From NCBI GenBank assembly GCA_041663305.1, contig JBAYMT010000002.1, positions 58,492 to 122,491 on the forward strand: DNA of 64,000 nt, read 5' to 3'. This stretch comes from Minisyncoccus sp041663305 (GTDB lineage Bacteria > Patescibacteriota > Minisyncoccia > Minisyncoccales > Minisyncoccaceae). The notes under the pieces were generated by a model. That model saw only the letters and a list, made by a program, of their open reading frames with translations, was not told where the DNA came from and did not search any database. Both the position numbers and the translations under genes were made by a program. Below, piece after piece: positions 32,614 to 41,997 of the stretch; the stretch's first letter is position 1, and each line of letters opens with the position of its first letter.

Positions 32614-34272
32614 ATGAATTTTTCTCAGGAAAATATAAAAAAAATACTTCTTGAAAACGGGTATCTTGAAAAAGCCGATATTGAACCTGTAGAAGCAAGG
32701 GCCAAAGAATTGAAAAAAGATTTGGCTTCTTTTTTGATAGAATCTGGAGTCATGAGTAAGGATCTTTTTGGGCAAGCAGTTGCTGAATCTTTGAATGTTC
32801 CTTATCTTGATCTTAATTCAAGCCCTTCTAATCGAGATATTGTTTTGGAGATTCCGGAAAACATTGCAAAAAAATACAGAGTAGTGATTTTTAGAAAACT
32901 GTCAGACAGGGTGGTTATTGCCACTGATAATCCTGACAACAAGGATTTATTGAAAAAGGGAATTTTAGAAATTAGGAAAATTCTGCATGCCAAAAAAATC
33001 GAACTGGGATTTTCTTTATCGGAGGATATTAATAATTCCTTTTTGTTTTATCGCCATAATCTTGAAACCAGGTTTTCTGAAATGGCAAAAAGTGGGAACG
33101 TGGTTATTTCGGAACTTCTTAGCGGTATAATAAGCGATGCGATAGCCTTTAGGTCATCTGATATTCATTTTGAGCCGCAGAAAAATGAAGCTATAGTCCG
33201 TTTTAGGATAGATGGAGTATTGCATAAAGCTGGAGTGTTACCACGCGATTATTATGAAAATATTTTAAATAGAATAAAAGTTCTGTCTAATATGAGGATT
33301 GATGAGCATTTTAATTCTCAAGATGGGGCTATTAGGTTTGATCTCAAAGATGAATCTATTGATTTAAGGGTTTCGGTAATACCAACAGTAGAGGGGGAGA
33401 AGGTAGCAATCCGTATTTTGTCTGTTTATGTGAGAAATTTTTCCTTATCTGAAATAGGGATGAATAATGAGAGCAGGAAGGTGCTTGAAGATGCCTCGAA
33501 AAAACCGTTTGGAATGATTTTGGTCGTTGGGCCTACCGGTTCTGGAAAAACCACAACATTGTATTCGCTGTTAAAAGAATTGAATTCTGGAAAAGTCAAT
33601 ATAACTACTATTGAAGACCCTGTGGAATATAAGATAGAGGGAATTAATCAGATACAGGTGAATGAAAGAGCAAATCTTACTTTTACAAACGGACTCCGAT
33701 CTATCATAAGGCAGGATCCTGATATAATTTTTGTTGGAGAAATAAGAGATAAGGAAACCGCTGAAATGGCTGTTAATTCTGCGCTGACTGGGCATTTGCT
33801 TTTAACCACCTTTCATGCGAATGACGCTGCAACAGCTTTGCCTAGATTGCTTGATATCGGAGTAGAGCCATTTCTACTGTCTTCAACTCTTGAAATAATC
33901 GTTTCGCAGAGACTGGTCCGAAAAATCTGTGAAAAATGCCGTTATAGCAAGGACTATTCGGCTATGCAGTTAAAAAAAATGTATCCAAACGTGAAAGGTT
34001 TTTTCAAAACAAAAGAAACACTTTACTTGGGAAAAGGATGTCCGTTTTGTAATAATACAGGTGTTTTTGGCAGTACTGCCATTTTTGAAATAATAAAAGC
34101 TACTCCAAAGATGAAGGAATTAGTGATGAAAAATCCAACATCAAATGATATTTGGAAGCTTGCCTATAACCAAGGCAGCAGACCGATGTTTGAGGATGGA
34201 CTTGAAAAAGTTAGAAGTGGAGTAATTACTATGGAGGAATTGCTTAGGGTAACAAAACCCCTTGATTTATAA
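32614..34272 (+). CDS. pilB: Type IV pilus assembly ATPase PilB
   Basis: 552 aa. N-terminal MshEN/T2SSE-N-like domain (about 1-150), then the GspE-type ATPase: SSDIHFEPQKNEAIVRFRIDGVLH, Walker A GPTGSGKTTTLYSL, Asp box TTIEDPVEY, Walker B DPDIIFVGEIRDKETAEMA, and His box TGHLLLTTFHAND. A four-cysteine zinc site follows (CEKCRYSKDY..CPFCNNTG). It powers pilus polymerisation. No pilT retraction ATPase gene is visible in the window. It is followed by pilC after 11 nt. Confidence 0.93.
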   Translation: MNFSQENIKKILLENGYLEKADIEPVEARAKELKKDLASFLIESGVMSKDLFGQAVAESLNVPYLDLNSSPSNRDIVLEIPENIAKKYRVVIFRKLSDRVVIATDNPDNKDLLKKGILEIRKILHAKKIELGFSLSEDINNSFLFYRHNLETRFSEMAKSGNVVISELLSGIISDAIAFRSSDIHFEPQKNEAIVRFRIDGVLHKAGVLPRDYYENILNRIKVLSNMRIDEHFNSQDGAIRFDLKDESIDLRVSVIPTVEGEKVAIRILSVYVRNFSLSEIGMNNESRKVLEDASKKPFGMILVVGPTGSGKTTTLYSLLKELNSGKVNITTIEDPVEYKIEGINQIQVNERANLTFTNGLRSIIRQDPDIIFVGEIRDKETAEMAVNSALTGHLLLTTFHANDAATALPRLLDIGVEPFLLSSTLEIIVSQRLVRKICEKCRYSKDYSAMQLKKMYPNVKGFFKTKETLYLGKGCPFCNNTGVFGSTAIFEIIKATPKMKELVMKNPTSNDIWKLAYNQGSRPMFEDGLEKVRSGVITMEELLRVTKPLDL

Positions 34273-34283
34273 AAAATTGAGAA

Positions 34284-35390
34284 ATGAAAAAAGCAATAAA
34301 AAAAATTGAAAAAGAGAACGAAGAAAGTTTTTCTTTTTTTACCCTAAAAGAGGACAAGAGATATTTTCTTGAAAATTTATCCATGCTTATAGGAGCTAGC
34401 ATACCTATAAATAAGTCGCTTTTGATAATTGAAAAAGGAGTTAGATCTAGAAGAATGAAGAGAGCCATAAAGGCAATGGTAGAAAAACTGGAAGGCGGGA
34501 AAAACTTGTCTGAAGTTATAAACGAGTCTGGAATATTTGAGTCATATGTGGTTTCTTTGATAAAAGTGGGAGAGAAAACCGGAAAATTAACCGATAATTT
34601 AAAGGTTATAATCGGACAAAAACGGAAAAACGAATCTTTTAAAGCAAAAATAGTTTCGGCAATGCTATATCCTTTTATAATATTGTTTATTTCGTTAATG
34701 ATTGCGGGGGGTGTTTCTTTATTCCTTTTGCCTAAATTGGCTAAGGTTTTCAGCGATTTGAATATGCGATTACCTCCTATTACCGAAGCCATGATCTCTT
34801 TTTCTTATTTTATAGAAGATTATGGGTTAATATTCATTCCAGCACTGCTGTTTGTCATATCGTTATTTGCATATTTCTTTTTCTTCAAAAAAGAAACAAA
34901 ATTCATAGGGCAATACCTTGCCTTCAATGTTTTTGGAGCTAAAAAGGTAATACAAGAAAGTGAATTGGCTAGACTCGGCTATAATATGGGCATTTTGTTA
35001 AAATCTGGCTTGCCAATTTCCGAATGTTTTAATTCTTTAATAGATTCTACAGATTTTTATTGTTATTGCAATTTATATAAAAAACTTAAGATTTCAATAG
35101 AGGAAGGAGAAACATTCAGTCAATTCTTTGAAAAAAACAATGCGGATGATTTTTTCCCTCGACCGATCCAACAGATGATCATAGTTTCTGAAAATTCTGG
35201 GACACTTGCCGATACGATGTTTAATATAGGCCAAATTTATCAAGAAAAGATAGATAATACAACAAAGAATATTTCATCAATTATTGAGCCCATTCTTTTG
35301 ATTATCGTTTGGGTGGGAGTATTATCATTATCATTGGCGATAATCTTACCAATATATAATTTTATCGGTAATTTTAATGCCGGCTTTTAG
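34284..35390 (+). CDS. pilC: Type IV pilus inner-membrane platform protein PilC
   Basis: 368 aa. Duplicated T2SSF/GspF domain: first copy FLENLSMLIGASIPINKSLLIIE, second copy LARLGYNMGILLKSGLPISECFNSLI, each followed by membrane helices. The end has SIIEPILLIIVWVGVLSLSLAIILPIYN, the usual last helix. It anchors the pilus machine and is worked by PilB. Slightly shorter than the usual ~400 residues. Confidence 0.92.
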   Translation: MKKAIKKIEKENEESFSFFTLKEDKRYFLENLSMLIGASIPINKSLLIIEKGVRSRRMKRAIKAMVEKLEGGKNLSEVINESGIFESYVVSLIKVGEKTGKLTDNLKVIIGQKRKNESFKAKIVSAMLYPFIILFISLMIAGGVSLFLLPKLAKVFSDLNMRLPPITEAMISFSYFIEDYGLIFIPALLFVISLFAYFFFFKKETKFIGQYLAFNVFGAKKVIQESELARLGYNMGILLKSGLPISECFNSLIDSTDFYCYCNLYKKLKISIEEGETFSQFFEKNNADDFFPRPIQQMIIVSENSGTLADTMFNIGQIYQEKIDNTTKNISSIIEPILLIIVWVGVLSLSLAIILPIYNFIGNFNAGF

Positions 35391-35391
35391 T

Positions 35392-35817
35392 ATGCGAGCT
35401 TTTACGTTAATAGAATTGCTATTGTCTATAGCGCTACTTTCAATAATAGTAGGTTTTTCTGTTTCTTTATATCCACAATATGGAAGAGGTGCCATTGAGA
35501 CGGATTTTGATTCTGCCGTTGATGCTATAAGATACGCGCAGATTTCTGCCTTATCAGGAAAAGACGGTTCGGATTGGTGTGTTCGTTTTGAAAAAAGTGA
35601 AATATTGGTTTATGAGAAAGATTCTTTGGATTTGGAAAGTGATTATAAAGGAAATAATAGAAAAATAATCATTTCCGAGTCGGCAAGTTTTTCTGGAATC
35701 AATGATGTGTGTTTTGATCTTGATGGATATCCGAATAGAGATGGCAAGATAGAACTAAAGGAAAACAATGATACGAGAAACTTTTTTATCAATAAATCTG
35801 GCATATTAAGCTATTAA
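35392..35817 (+). CDS. Type IV pilin-like protein (GspH/FimT-like)
   Basis: 141 aa from the ATG at 35392; an in-frame ATG at 35377 would overlap pilC. Prepilin signature MRAFTLIELLLSIALLSIIVGFSVSL: a very short leader, probable cleavage between Ala and Phe (Gly is usual), Glu at +5, then the hydrophobic stalk. The globular part (FDSAVDAIRYAQISALSG.DGSDWCVRFEKSEILVY) resembles GspH/FimT minor pseudopilins, which begin the pilus tip. One of four minor pilins in a row. Confidence 0.82.
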   Translation: MRAFTLIELLLSIALLSIIVGFSVSLYPQYGRGAIETDFDSAVDAIRYAQISALSGKDGSDWCVRFEKSEILVYEKDSLDLESDYKGNNRKIIISESASFSGINDVCFDLDGYPNRDGKIELKENNDTRNFFINKSGILSY

Positions 35818-35819
35818 AA

Positions 35820-36233
35820 ATGAACATCTATAAAAAAAATGGATTTGCTACGATTGAAGCAATGCTTGCAGTGTCTATTTTGGTTTTGTTTTTTTTGGCA
35901 TTTGCAGGAGCAATAATATTCAATAGACAGAACCAGGAAAGCTTAAGCAATAGGGGTACGGCAATAACGTTGTCAGAAGAAGCTATTGAGGCGGTAAGGA
36001 ATGTTAGGGATGCTGGCTTTGAAAAACTTTCAGATGGGGACTATGGATTATCTGAGGAAGACGGAAAGTGGAAATTGATTTCTGGGTTTGAAATAATCGA
36101 CAGATTTACAAGAAAAGTAACGATAACTTCTATTGATAATAGGAGAAAGAAAGTGGTTTCAAAAGTTTCTTGGCAGGAATATGGAAATGCCAAAGATGTT
36201 ATATTAACTACTTATTTAACCAATTGGAAATGA
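35820..36233 (+). CDS. Type IV minor pilin-like protein (PilV/GspI-like)
   Basis: 137 aa. Prepilin leader MNIYKKNG then FATIEAMLAVSILVLFFLAFAGAIIF, with cleavage after Gly 8 and Glu at +5. EEAIEAVRNVRDAGF is typical of PilV/GspI-like proteins. The start is 2 nt after the previous stop. The gene ends in TGA, confirming TGA as a stop in this organism. Confidence 0.8.
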   Translation: MNIYKKNGFATIEAMLAVSILVLFFLAFAGAIIFNRQNQESLSNRGTAITLSEEAIEAVRNVRDAGFEKLSDGDYGLSEEDGKWKLISGFEIIDRFTRKVTITSIDNRRKKVVSKVSWQEYGNAKDVILTTYLTNWK

Positions 36234-36234
36234 T

Positions 36235-36708
36235 ATGAAAAAACAAAAAGGTTTTGTATTAATAGAAATAGTTTTTTATGCCGCATTGATAGGTTTTTTG
36301 AGTTATGCTATTTTTTCTACCCTAAATATTGCTAAGCGTGAAAGAATCAATGCTGTCGCTTTTTCTGAAGTGAATTATCAAGGGATTATGATTTCAAATC
36401 TTATTTCGAAAAAAATAAAAGAGGCAGACAATGTGGTTATTGAAGGGAATGATAAGTTATTGATTTACCCCTATAAAAATAGCAAGCCGATATCTTTATC
36501 ATTTTTAAACGGAGGAATTGAAGTAAATGATGGTGACAAGAGCGAAAAGATAAATAATCAAAAAGTATCAATATCGTCTTTTTCTATCAAGGACAAATCT
36601 GTTGTTGAAAACCAAAACAGCATCAGTTTTTCATTCACTGTGTCTTACGGCAATGAATCAGCTTATAAATACTCAAAAAAATTCTATGGCTCTGCTAATA
36701 CCAAATAA
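36235..36708 (+). CDS. Type IV minor pilin-like protein (PilW/GspJ-like)
   Basis: 157 aa. Prepilin leader MKKQKG then FVLIEIVFYAALIGFLSYAIFSTL, with cleavage after Gly 6 and Glu at +5. The head includes YQGIMISNLISKKIKEADNVVIEGNDKLLIYPY, the surface pattern of GspJ/PilW proteins. It starts 1 nt after the previous stop and overlaps the next gene by 23 nt. Confidence 0.8.
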   Translation: MKKQKGFVLIEIVFYAALIGFLSYAIFSTLNIAKRERINAVAFSEVNYQGIMISNLISKKIKEADNVVIEGNDKLLIYPYKNSKPISLSFLNGGIEVNDGDKSEKINNQKVSISSFSIKDKSVVENQNSISFSFTVSYGNESAYKYSKKFYGSANTK

Positions 36709-37084
36709 AAAAAATAACGGTTTTGTTGCTTTGGTCGTTGTGCTTGTAATGAATGCCGTTGGGGTAATGATCATTATGTTTCTATTGTTCCATAGCGGTC
36801 TTTTTTCGGATAATGTAAATTCTTTTCAATCTGCAGCTGAAGCAAGAGGTTTTGCCGGTGCCTGCAGTGAAGAAGCGCTTTTGGCGATAAAAGATAATCC
36901 AGTTGATGCTCAAGGAGAGATGTCTTTTGAGGGAGGAAAGTGTTCTTACGAAGTAGTGAACTATGATAATATTTTTTTTATAAAATCTATAGGCCACTCA
37001 AGAAATTATACTGTAAAACAATTATTGAATGCTCAAAAAGAAAATGATTTATTAAAAGTAGTTTTTTATGATGACAATTTTTGA
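36686..37084 (+). CDS. Pilus-associated PilX/GspK-like protein
   Basis: 132 aa from the ATG at 36686. The frame is open upstream to 36602, but that is a shadow of the preceding gene; MALLIPNKKNNG then FVALVVVLVMNAVGVMIIMFLLFHSG is a typical N-terminus. The expected Glu at +5 is absent (FVALV), as in GspK/PilX-type tip proteins. AEARGFAGACSEEALLAIKDNP with paired cysteines resembles PilX-type heads. It completes the minor-pilin set. Confidence 0.72.
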   Translation: MALLIPNKKNNGFVALVVVLVMNAVGVMIIMFLLFHSGLFSDNVNSFQSAAEARGFAGACSEEALLAIKDNPVDAQGEMSFEGGKCSYEVVNYDNIFFIKSIGHSRNYTVKQLLNAQKENDLLKVVFYDDNF

Positions 37085-37098
37085 TATTCATAAAAAAG

Positions 37099-37107
37099 TG
37101 ATATAAT
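37099..37107 (+). promoter_or_regulatory. Extended -10 promoter of the major pilin-like gene
   Basis: TGATATAAT: a TG one base before TATAAT (37102-37107). No good -35. It could give separate, higher expression of the gene at 37136. Confidence 0.5.
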
Positions 37108-37135
37108 TAGGAAAAATATTATATAGCTAAGACAT

Positions 37136-37570
37136 ATGCCTATTAAAAACAAAAAAGGCTTTACTTTATTAGAGGTTTTACTTGCTATTGCTGCAGTTAC
37201 AATACTGTCTGGGATTGTTATTCTAGCAATTAATCCCACTAAACAGTTGGCTGATGCCAGGAATGCCCAGCGGAGGATTGATGTTAATACGATCTTGAGT
37301 GCAATATATCAGTACTCTATTGATCACGAAGGGATTATACCACCGGCAATCACTACTGTTGCAACTCCTATCTGCAGGCCAGGATTTACAATTGATTGCG
37401 CAGACTTAAGCGTGCTTGTAATAGGGCAGGAATATCTGGTTGATATACCCATTGATCCTAGCAGTTCTCTTAGCACAAATGCAGGCTATACTGTTATGAA
37501 AAATATTAATAATAGGATAACCGTAATGGCACCTGCCGCAGAAGGGACATCAATAACTGCAACTAAATAG
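37136..37570 (+). CDS. Type IV pilin (probable major pilin, PilA/PulG-like)
   Basis: 144 aa. Leader MPIKNKKG then FTLLEVLLAIAAVTILSGIVILAINP, cleavage after Gly 8, Glu at +5. The following ADARNAQRRIDVNTILSAIYQYSIDHEG is the PulG-like stalk. Two cysteines (CRPGFTIDC) could form a loop, and VDIPIDPSSS-GYTVMKN resembles the Ca-binding end of major pseudopilins. It has its own extended -10 promoter, consistent with being the abundant pilin. Function as major pilin is inferred from this and from order. Confidence 0.82.
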   Translation: MPIKNKKGFTLLEVLLAIAAVTILSGIVILAINPTKQLADARNAQRRIDVNTILSAIYQYSIDHEGIIPPAITTVATPICRPGFTIDCADLSVLVIGQEYLVDIPIDPSSSLSTNAGYTVMKNINNRITVMAPAAEGTSITATK

Positions 37571-37574
37571 AATT

Positions 37575-39023
37575 ATGAAGATTGATCAAAAAATATTTTA
37601 TATTTCTTTTGTAATCATTCTATTTTTAAATGTTGCATTTTATTTGTGTGTATCCGATTTTTCGATAAAGATATTTAGACTGCTAGAGGATGGCACTGCA
37701 GTTCAAGAGGCAAATAGTATGCGTTATTTTTTGATGGATCAAGTTAGTTCTCTTGATGCGTTTAATAGAAAATGGGTCCATAGCAAAGAAGCGAAGGCTT
37801 TTGTTTCTGAAAAGATTGATGATGAAATTTCATTCCAAAACAGTTTTAATTATGATTATGCTGAAAATTTAGAAATAGATTACTTGTCGTTTGTTTCCAA
37901 AAATGGGAAGGTTTTACGCAGTATAGAAATAGGAGATAAGATTCCGATGCCTGATGACTTTGTTGCAAGAATAGTGGATTCTTCTATTGCTAACAGGGGA
38001 ACTGGATTAGCTTCATCTTGGCATCTTGATGATATCGTTGCTGTTTCTATTAGACCGGTAGCTATTTCATCAGATATTGATGGATACGTAGTGATGGTGA
38101 AGGAAATTGACAAAAAAATTATCGGACATAATTCAGAAGTTTTTGCTGTTGGTAAGATTGATAGCGAGATTAATAATAAGTTGCTGAAATCTAAATCTGG
38201 TTCTTATATAGAAAAAGGAGTTGATAACCTATCGATTTATTGTTTTTTTGACGATATTTCTGGAAAAAAATTATTTTACTCGAAAAGTATAATATCGCGT
38301 GACATTTATAGAGCAGGACTATCAACAATAAATGCTGTTTTGTATAGCGCCTTTGTTTTGCAATTATTGGGAATAATATTATTCATATTCCTGTCGCAAA
38401 AAATCATCGTTAAGCGCTTGAAGTTGTTGATTGAATCAATAAAGAATATTGAAGGGCAAAAAGAATGGGACGAATCGCCGCCTTTGGGTGGAAATGACGA
38501 AATTTCTGTTTTATCCAAAGAGATAAGCGATGCTTTTATCAAAGCAAATAGCGAAAAAGCATATTTGAGCGAGAGGCAAAAAGAACTTAATTTGATATTA
38601 AAATCGATACAAGATGTTATAATTATTTTAGACGAAAACAACTCGGTAGTTTCTTCTTATTTTCCCCCAAGCATGGAAGATGACAGGGGGTACCTTGTTT
38701 CGGAAAAGTTTTTTAAAATAATCTTCCGAGATATAAACATAAAAAATAATAGCGATATCAATAGCATTGATTACTGCACCAAAATAAAAATAAGAAATAC
38801 TTGGTACGATATAGATGTATCTGCGAAGAAGGAGGGCGACAGTTCTTTTAAGAGAGTCATATTGGTCATTCGTGATGTGACTCGCGATAAAAAAATGCAG
38901 AAAAAAACCGAGGAAAAAGTAAGAGAACTGGAGCGATTAAATAAATTAATGGTTAATAGAGAATTGAAAATGATAGAACTTAAGAAAATGGTAAAAAATT
39001 CTGAAAATGGCAGAAAAAAGTAA
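37575..39023 (+). CDS. Membrane sensor protein with HAMP-like and PAS-like domains, no kinase
   Basis: 482 aa. Membrane helix 1 at about 9-28, an extracytoplasmic sensor region (about 30-250), membrane helix 2 near 255-277 (LQLLGIILFIFLSQ), a HAMP-like linker (KRLKLLIESIKNIEG..GGNDEISVLSKEI), then a coiled coil and a PAS-like domain (LILKSIQDVIIILDENNSVV). It ends in a charged helix with no HisKA or HATPase. Its 3' end overlaps the next gene by 17 nt. With that soluble kinase it looks like a split sensor kinase. It lies 4 nt after the pilin gene. Confidence 0.7.
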   Translation: MKIDQKIFYISFVIILFLNVAFYLCVSDFSIKIFRLLEDGTAVQEANSMRYFLMDQVSSLDAFNRKWVHSKEAKAFVSEKIDDEISFQNSFNYDYAENLEIDYLSFVSKNGKVLRSIEIGDKIPMPDDFVARIVDSSIANRGTGLASSWHLDDIVAVSIRPVAISSDIDGYVVMVKEIDKKIIGHNSEVFAVGKIDSEINNKLLKSKSGSYIEKGVDNLSIYCFFDDISGKKLFYSKSIISRDIYRAGLSTINAVLYSAFVLQLLGIILFIFLSQKIIVKRLKLLIESIKNIEGQKEWDESPPLGGNDEISVLSKEISDAFIKANSEKAYLSERQKELNLILKSIQDVIIILDENNSVVSSYFPPSMEDDRGYLVSEKFFKIIFRDINIKNNSDINSIDYCTKIKIRNTWYDIDVSAKKEGDSSFKRVILVIRDVTRDKKMQKKTEEKVRELERLNKLMVNRELKMIELKKMVKNSENGRKK

Positions 39024-41433
39024 AAACTTAAATTATGATGTGATATATAGCGTAATTCTAGAGTCTGACCAAGCAGATAGTGTTTTGGATCTGATGAAAA
39101 AAAATATAAACCTTGTTGTAGATTTTTTTGATTTGGATGGTGGTGCAATATATTTACTTGAAAACAATACCGCTAATTTGTTTTTAAATTTTAATTTATC
39201 TCCTTTTTTTGTAAAAAATTTCAACATAATTGAAAGAAGGTCGGTTGTTTTTAGAGAAGTTTTTCGACATAAGACTCCTTTTGTTGCTACGGGCAGACTA
39301 AAGGCTAAATTCAAGGAAAACTATGTTGATTATCAAACCATGGTAATTGTTCCTATTTTTTACGACAAAAAGGCAATAGGTTTTTATTTGGTTGCCAGTA
39401 ATCAAGAGAGAGGTTTTGAACAGCGAGATGTAAAACTTATGACATTGATATCAAAGGAAATAGGGTCTTTTGTCGATCAGGTTATAAGCGATGTTTCAAT
39501 AAGGAAAGAAAGACAGAATTTTGAAACATTTTTTAATCTTTTACAGGACATAACAATAGTTGTTAATTCTAAAGGTGATATTTTAGAATTGAATAATTAT
39601 GCTCTGCAAAAACTGGGATACGATAGGAATTTTTTTGACCGAAGAAATATCATTGATTTATTTGAAGTTGAAAAGGAAAAAGACATGAAAGATGTTTTTA
39701 ATAAATTGTTGATGGGCAATGATACTTTATTTTTGTCGATAACGGGAAAAGGAAAAAATATTATTCCTGTTAAGATAAATTCGATGAAAGGGATTTGGAA
39801 CGAAAAAGATGCTTATTTTTTGACCGCCATGGATCTATCTGGGACAAAAGAGGCCGAAAAAAAACTGAAAGAAAACAAGGAACTTTACTCTTCATTGGTT
39901 TCCAATATACCTAATTATATATTGATTTATAATAAGAAAGAAAAAGTTGTTTATGCAAATGATAAGATCGTATCGGCATTGAAGTTAAATTTGAGCAGGG
40001 TAATTGATCAAAATGTCTGGAATTTTATTGAAAATAATTCGAGAGAAGTTTTAAAAAGCGAGATAAGGAAGGATTTTTTGAGTAATGATAATGTTAGCAA
40101 CTGTGAAATAAGATTATTGTGCAGGGATAGGGCATTATTAGATGTGCTTGTGTCTGGGGCAACCGTAAAGTATGACGGAGAAGATGCTTTTTTGCTTGTT
40201 ATGACTGATATTACAAATAGGAAGAAAATGGAAAACTTGCTAGTAGAAAAAACATTAGACTTAGAGGCTTCGCAAAAATCTCTCGTAAATGTTTTGGAAG
40301 ATGTTGAACAGGAAAAAAATAGAACTGTTGTTTTGGCTCAAGATTTGGAGAAGTTCAGATTGGCAGTGGAAAATGCGTCTGATCAAATAGTTATTACAGA
40401 TAGTAATGGCAATATTTTGTATATAAATCCAGGCGCTGAAAAGATGACAGGGTTTTCTGTCAAAGAAGTTATGGGGAAGAAATGTGGATCAAAAGACAAT
40501 TGGGGCGGACTAATGGATAAGGATTTTTATAAAAATCTTTGGCATACGATAAAAACCGAAAAAAAATCTTTTTCGGGGGAATTTACCAATAAAAGGAAAG
40601 ATGGGGGCAGTTATATAACAATGACAAATATTTCTCCTATTTTAGATGACAAAGGGAATGTGGTGTTTTTTGTAGGAATAGAAAGAGATGTTACGAAAGA
40701 GAAAGAAATAGATAAAGCAAAAAGCGAGTTCGTTTCTTTGGCTTCACACCAGCTTAGAACTCCTTTATCAATAATAAATTGGTACGCGGAAATGCTGGCA
40801 AATGGCGATGCTGGGCCACTAAACAAAAACCAAAAAGATTACCTAAATGAAATACTTGTGGGAAATAGCAGAATGGCTGATTTGGTGGGAGCCTTGCTTA
40901 ATGTTTCGCGGATTGAAATGGGAACCTTTATTGTCAATCCAACTAAATCCAATTTAATAAAGATTGTTAAAGATATAGCGAACGAATTTGATATAAAAGC
41001 AAAAATGAAGAATATTGGCTTTACGCTGAAATATGTAAAGAATATTCCTTCGGTAAGAGTTGATAAAAAGCTTTTTAATATATTGATTACCAATTTGATT
41101 GATAATGCCATTAAATATACTCCTGATGGAGGAAAGGTTGTTCTAAGTATAGGAAAGACCAAGGAAGGTGTTTTAATGAAGGTCATGGATAATGGTTATG
41201 GAATTTTGAAAAAAGATAAGGATAAAATATTCACAAAGCTATTCAGAGGAGATAACGCCAAAGAGAAGGTTGCTGATGGAAATGGACTTGGGCTTTACAT
41301 AGTAAAATCAATAATTGAACAATCGGGAGGAAGGGTGTGGTTTGAATCGCGCGAAAATAAAGGGACTACTTTTTATGTGTTATTGCCTTTTTCTGGAATG
41401 AAAAAGAAAGAAGGAGAAAAGGAAATTTCTTAA
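39007..41433 (+). CDS. Cytoplasmic multi-PAS histidine kinase
   Basis: 808 aa, no membrane segment. A GAF-like domain (about 1-165; FDLDGGAIYLLENN, TMVIVPIFYDKKAIGF) is followed by three PAS-like modules (about 170-280, 285-415, 445-560; the last begins KFRLAVENASDQIVITDSNGNILYINPGAEKMTGFS). The kinase core has H581 in FVSLASHQLRTPLS, N-box NLIDNAIKYTPDGG, G1 VMDNGYGI, F-box IFTKLFRG and G2 GNGLGLYIVKSII. It probably phosphorylates a partner; the receiver at 32246 is the only response regulator in the window. Confidence 0.85.
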   Translation: MAEKSKNLNYDVIYSVILESDQADSVLDLMKKNINLVVDFFDLDGGAIYLLENNTANLFLNFNLSPFFVKNFNIIERRSVVFREVFRHKTPFVATGRLKAKFKENYVDYQTMVIVPIFYDKKAIGFYLVASNQERGFEQRDVKLMTLISKEIGSFVDQVISDVSIRKERQNFETFFNLLQDITIVVNSKGDILELNNYALQKLGYDRNFFDRRNIIDLFEVEKEKDMKDVFNKLLMGNDTLFLSITGKGKNIIPVKINSMKGIWNEKDAYFLTAMDLSGTKEAEKKLKENKELYSSLVSNIPNYILIYNKKEKVVYANDKIVSALKLNLSRVIDQNVWNFIENNSREVLKSEIRKDFLSNDNVSNCEIRLLCRDRALLDVLVSGATVKYDGEDAFLLVMTDITNRKKMENLLVEKTLDLEASQKSLVNVLEDVEQEKNRTVVLAQDLEKFRLAVENASDQIVITDSNGNILYINPGAEKMTGFSVKEVMGKKCGSKDNWGGLMDKDFYKNLWHTIKTEKKSFSGEFTNKRKDGGSYITMTNISPILDDKGNVVFFVGIERDVTKEKEIDKAKSEFVSLASHQLRTPLSIINWYAEMLANGDAGPLNKNQKDYLNEILVGNSRMADLVGALLNVSRIEMGTFIVNPTKSNLIKIVKDIANEFDIKAKMKNIGFTLKYVKNIPSVRVDKKLFNILITNLIDNAIKYTPDGGKVVLSIGKTKEGVLMKVMDNGYGILKKDKDKIFTKLFRGDNAKEKVADGNGLGLYIVKSIIEQSGGRVWFESRENKGTTFYVLLPFSGMKKKEGEKEIS

Positions 41434-41439
41434 AAATGT

Positions 41440-41970
41440 ATGAAAAAAATAGCTTTAATAATTGCGAGTAAAGATTTTAGGGATGAAGAATTTTTTAATA
41501 CTAAAGAAGCTTTGGAGTCTGGAGCTAGGGTAGATGTTTTTAGCGAGAAAATGGGATTGGCCTTAGGAAGATTTGGCGGTGAATTTAAAGTTAAAAACAA
41601 TATAAAAGACTTGCATGCCAATGATTATGACGCTATTGTTTTTATTGGCGGTTCTGGGGCGCTTGAAAGGCTGGACAATGAAACGTCTTACGAATTAGTA
41701 AGATCTTTTCTAAAAGGGAACAAAATAATAGGGGCGATATGCATTTCGCCGATAATTCTGGCAAAGGCAGGGGCGCTTAATAAAAAAAACGCAACTGTCT
41801 GGTCTTCAAGTATGGATAAAACGGCAATAATGATATTGGGGGAAAATGGAGCCGTTTATGCAGATTTACCGGTCGTTATTGATGGGAAGGTTGTTACCGC
41901 GAAGGATTTTGAGGCTAGTTATGAATTTGGAAATGCAATACTGTTTCTCTTGGATAATCGTTCTTCTTAA
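41440..41970 (+). CDS. DJ-1/PfpI-family protein
   Basis: 176 aa. The nucleophile-elbow cysteine lies in IIGAICISPIILAKAGAL (canonical AICHGP), so the residue after Cys is not the usual His. FIGGSGALERLDNE and DFEASYEFGNAIL are further family signs. DJ-1/PfpI proteins include chaperones, glyoxalases and deglycases; the specific activity cannot be told here. It follows the kinase by 6 nt and is the last gene before a new promoter, so it may be in the pilus-sensor operon. Confidence 0.75.
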   Translation: MKKIALIIASKDFRDEEFFNTKEALESGARVDVFSEKMGLALGRFGGEFKVKNNIKDLHANDYDAIVFIGGSGALERLDNETSYELVRSFLKGNKIIGAICISPIILAKAGALNKKNATVWSSSMDKTAIMILGENGAVYADLPVVIDGKVVTAKDFEASYEFGNAILFLLDNRSS

Positions 41971-41997
41971 GCTAAACAAGGGAAATATACGCTTCTC

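Noticed and set aside
36218..36233. Recoding of TGA (as in Gracilibacteria and SR1).
   Set aside because: Several genes, including the minor pilin ending at 36233, end at TGA followed at once by the next gene, and no in-frame TGA is needed for any full-length family member.
39007..39023. The overlap of the two sensory genes holds the A AAA AAG slippery heptamer in the proper phase, suggesting programmed -1 frameshifting into a fused kinase.
   Set aside because: A -1 shift leads to GTA AAA ACT TAA and stops at once. The downstream gene lies in the +1 frame, so the heptamer cannot produce the fusion.
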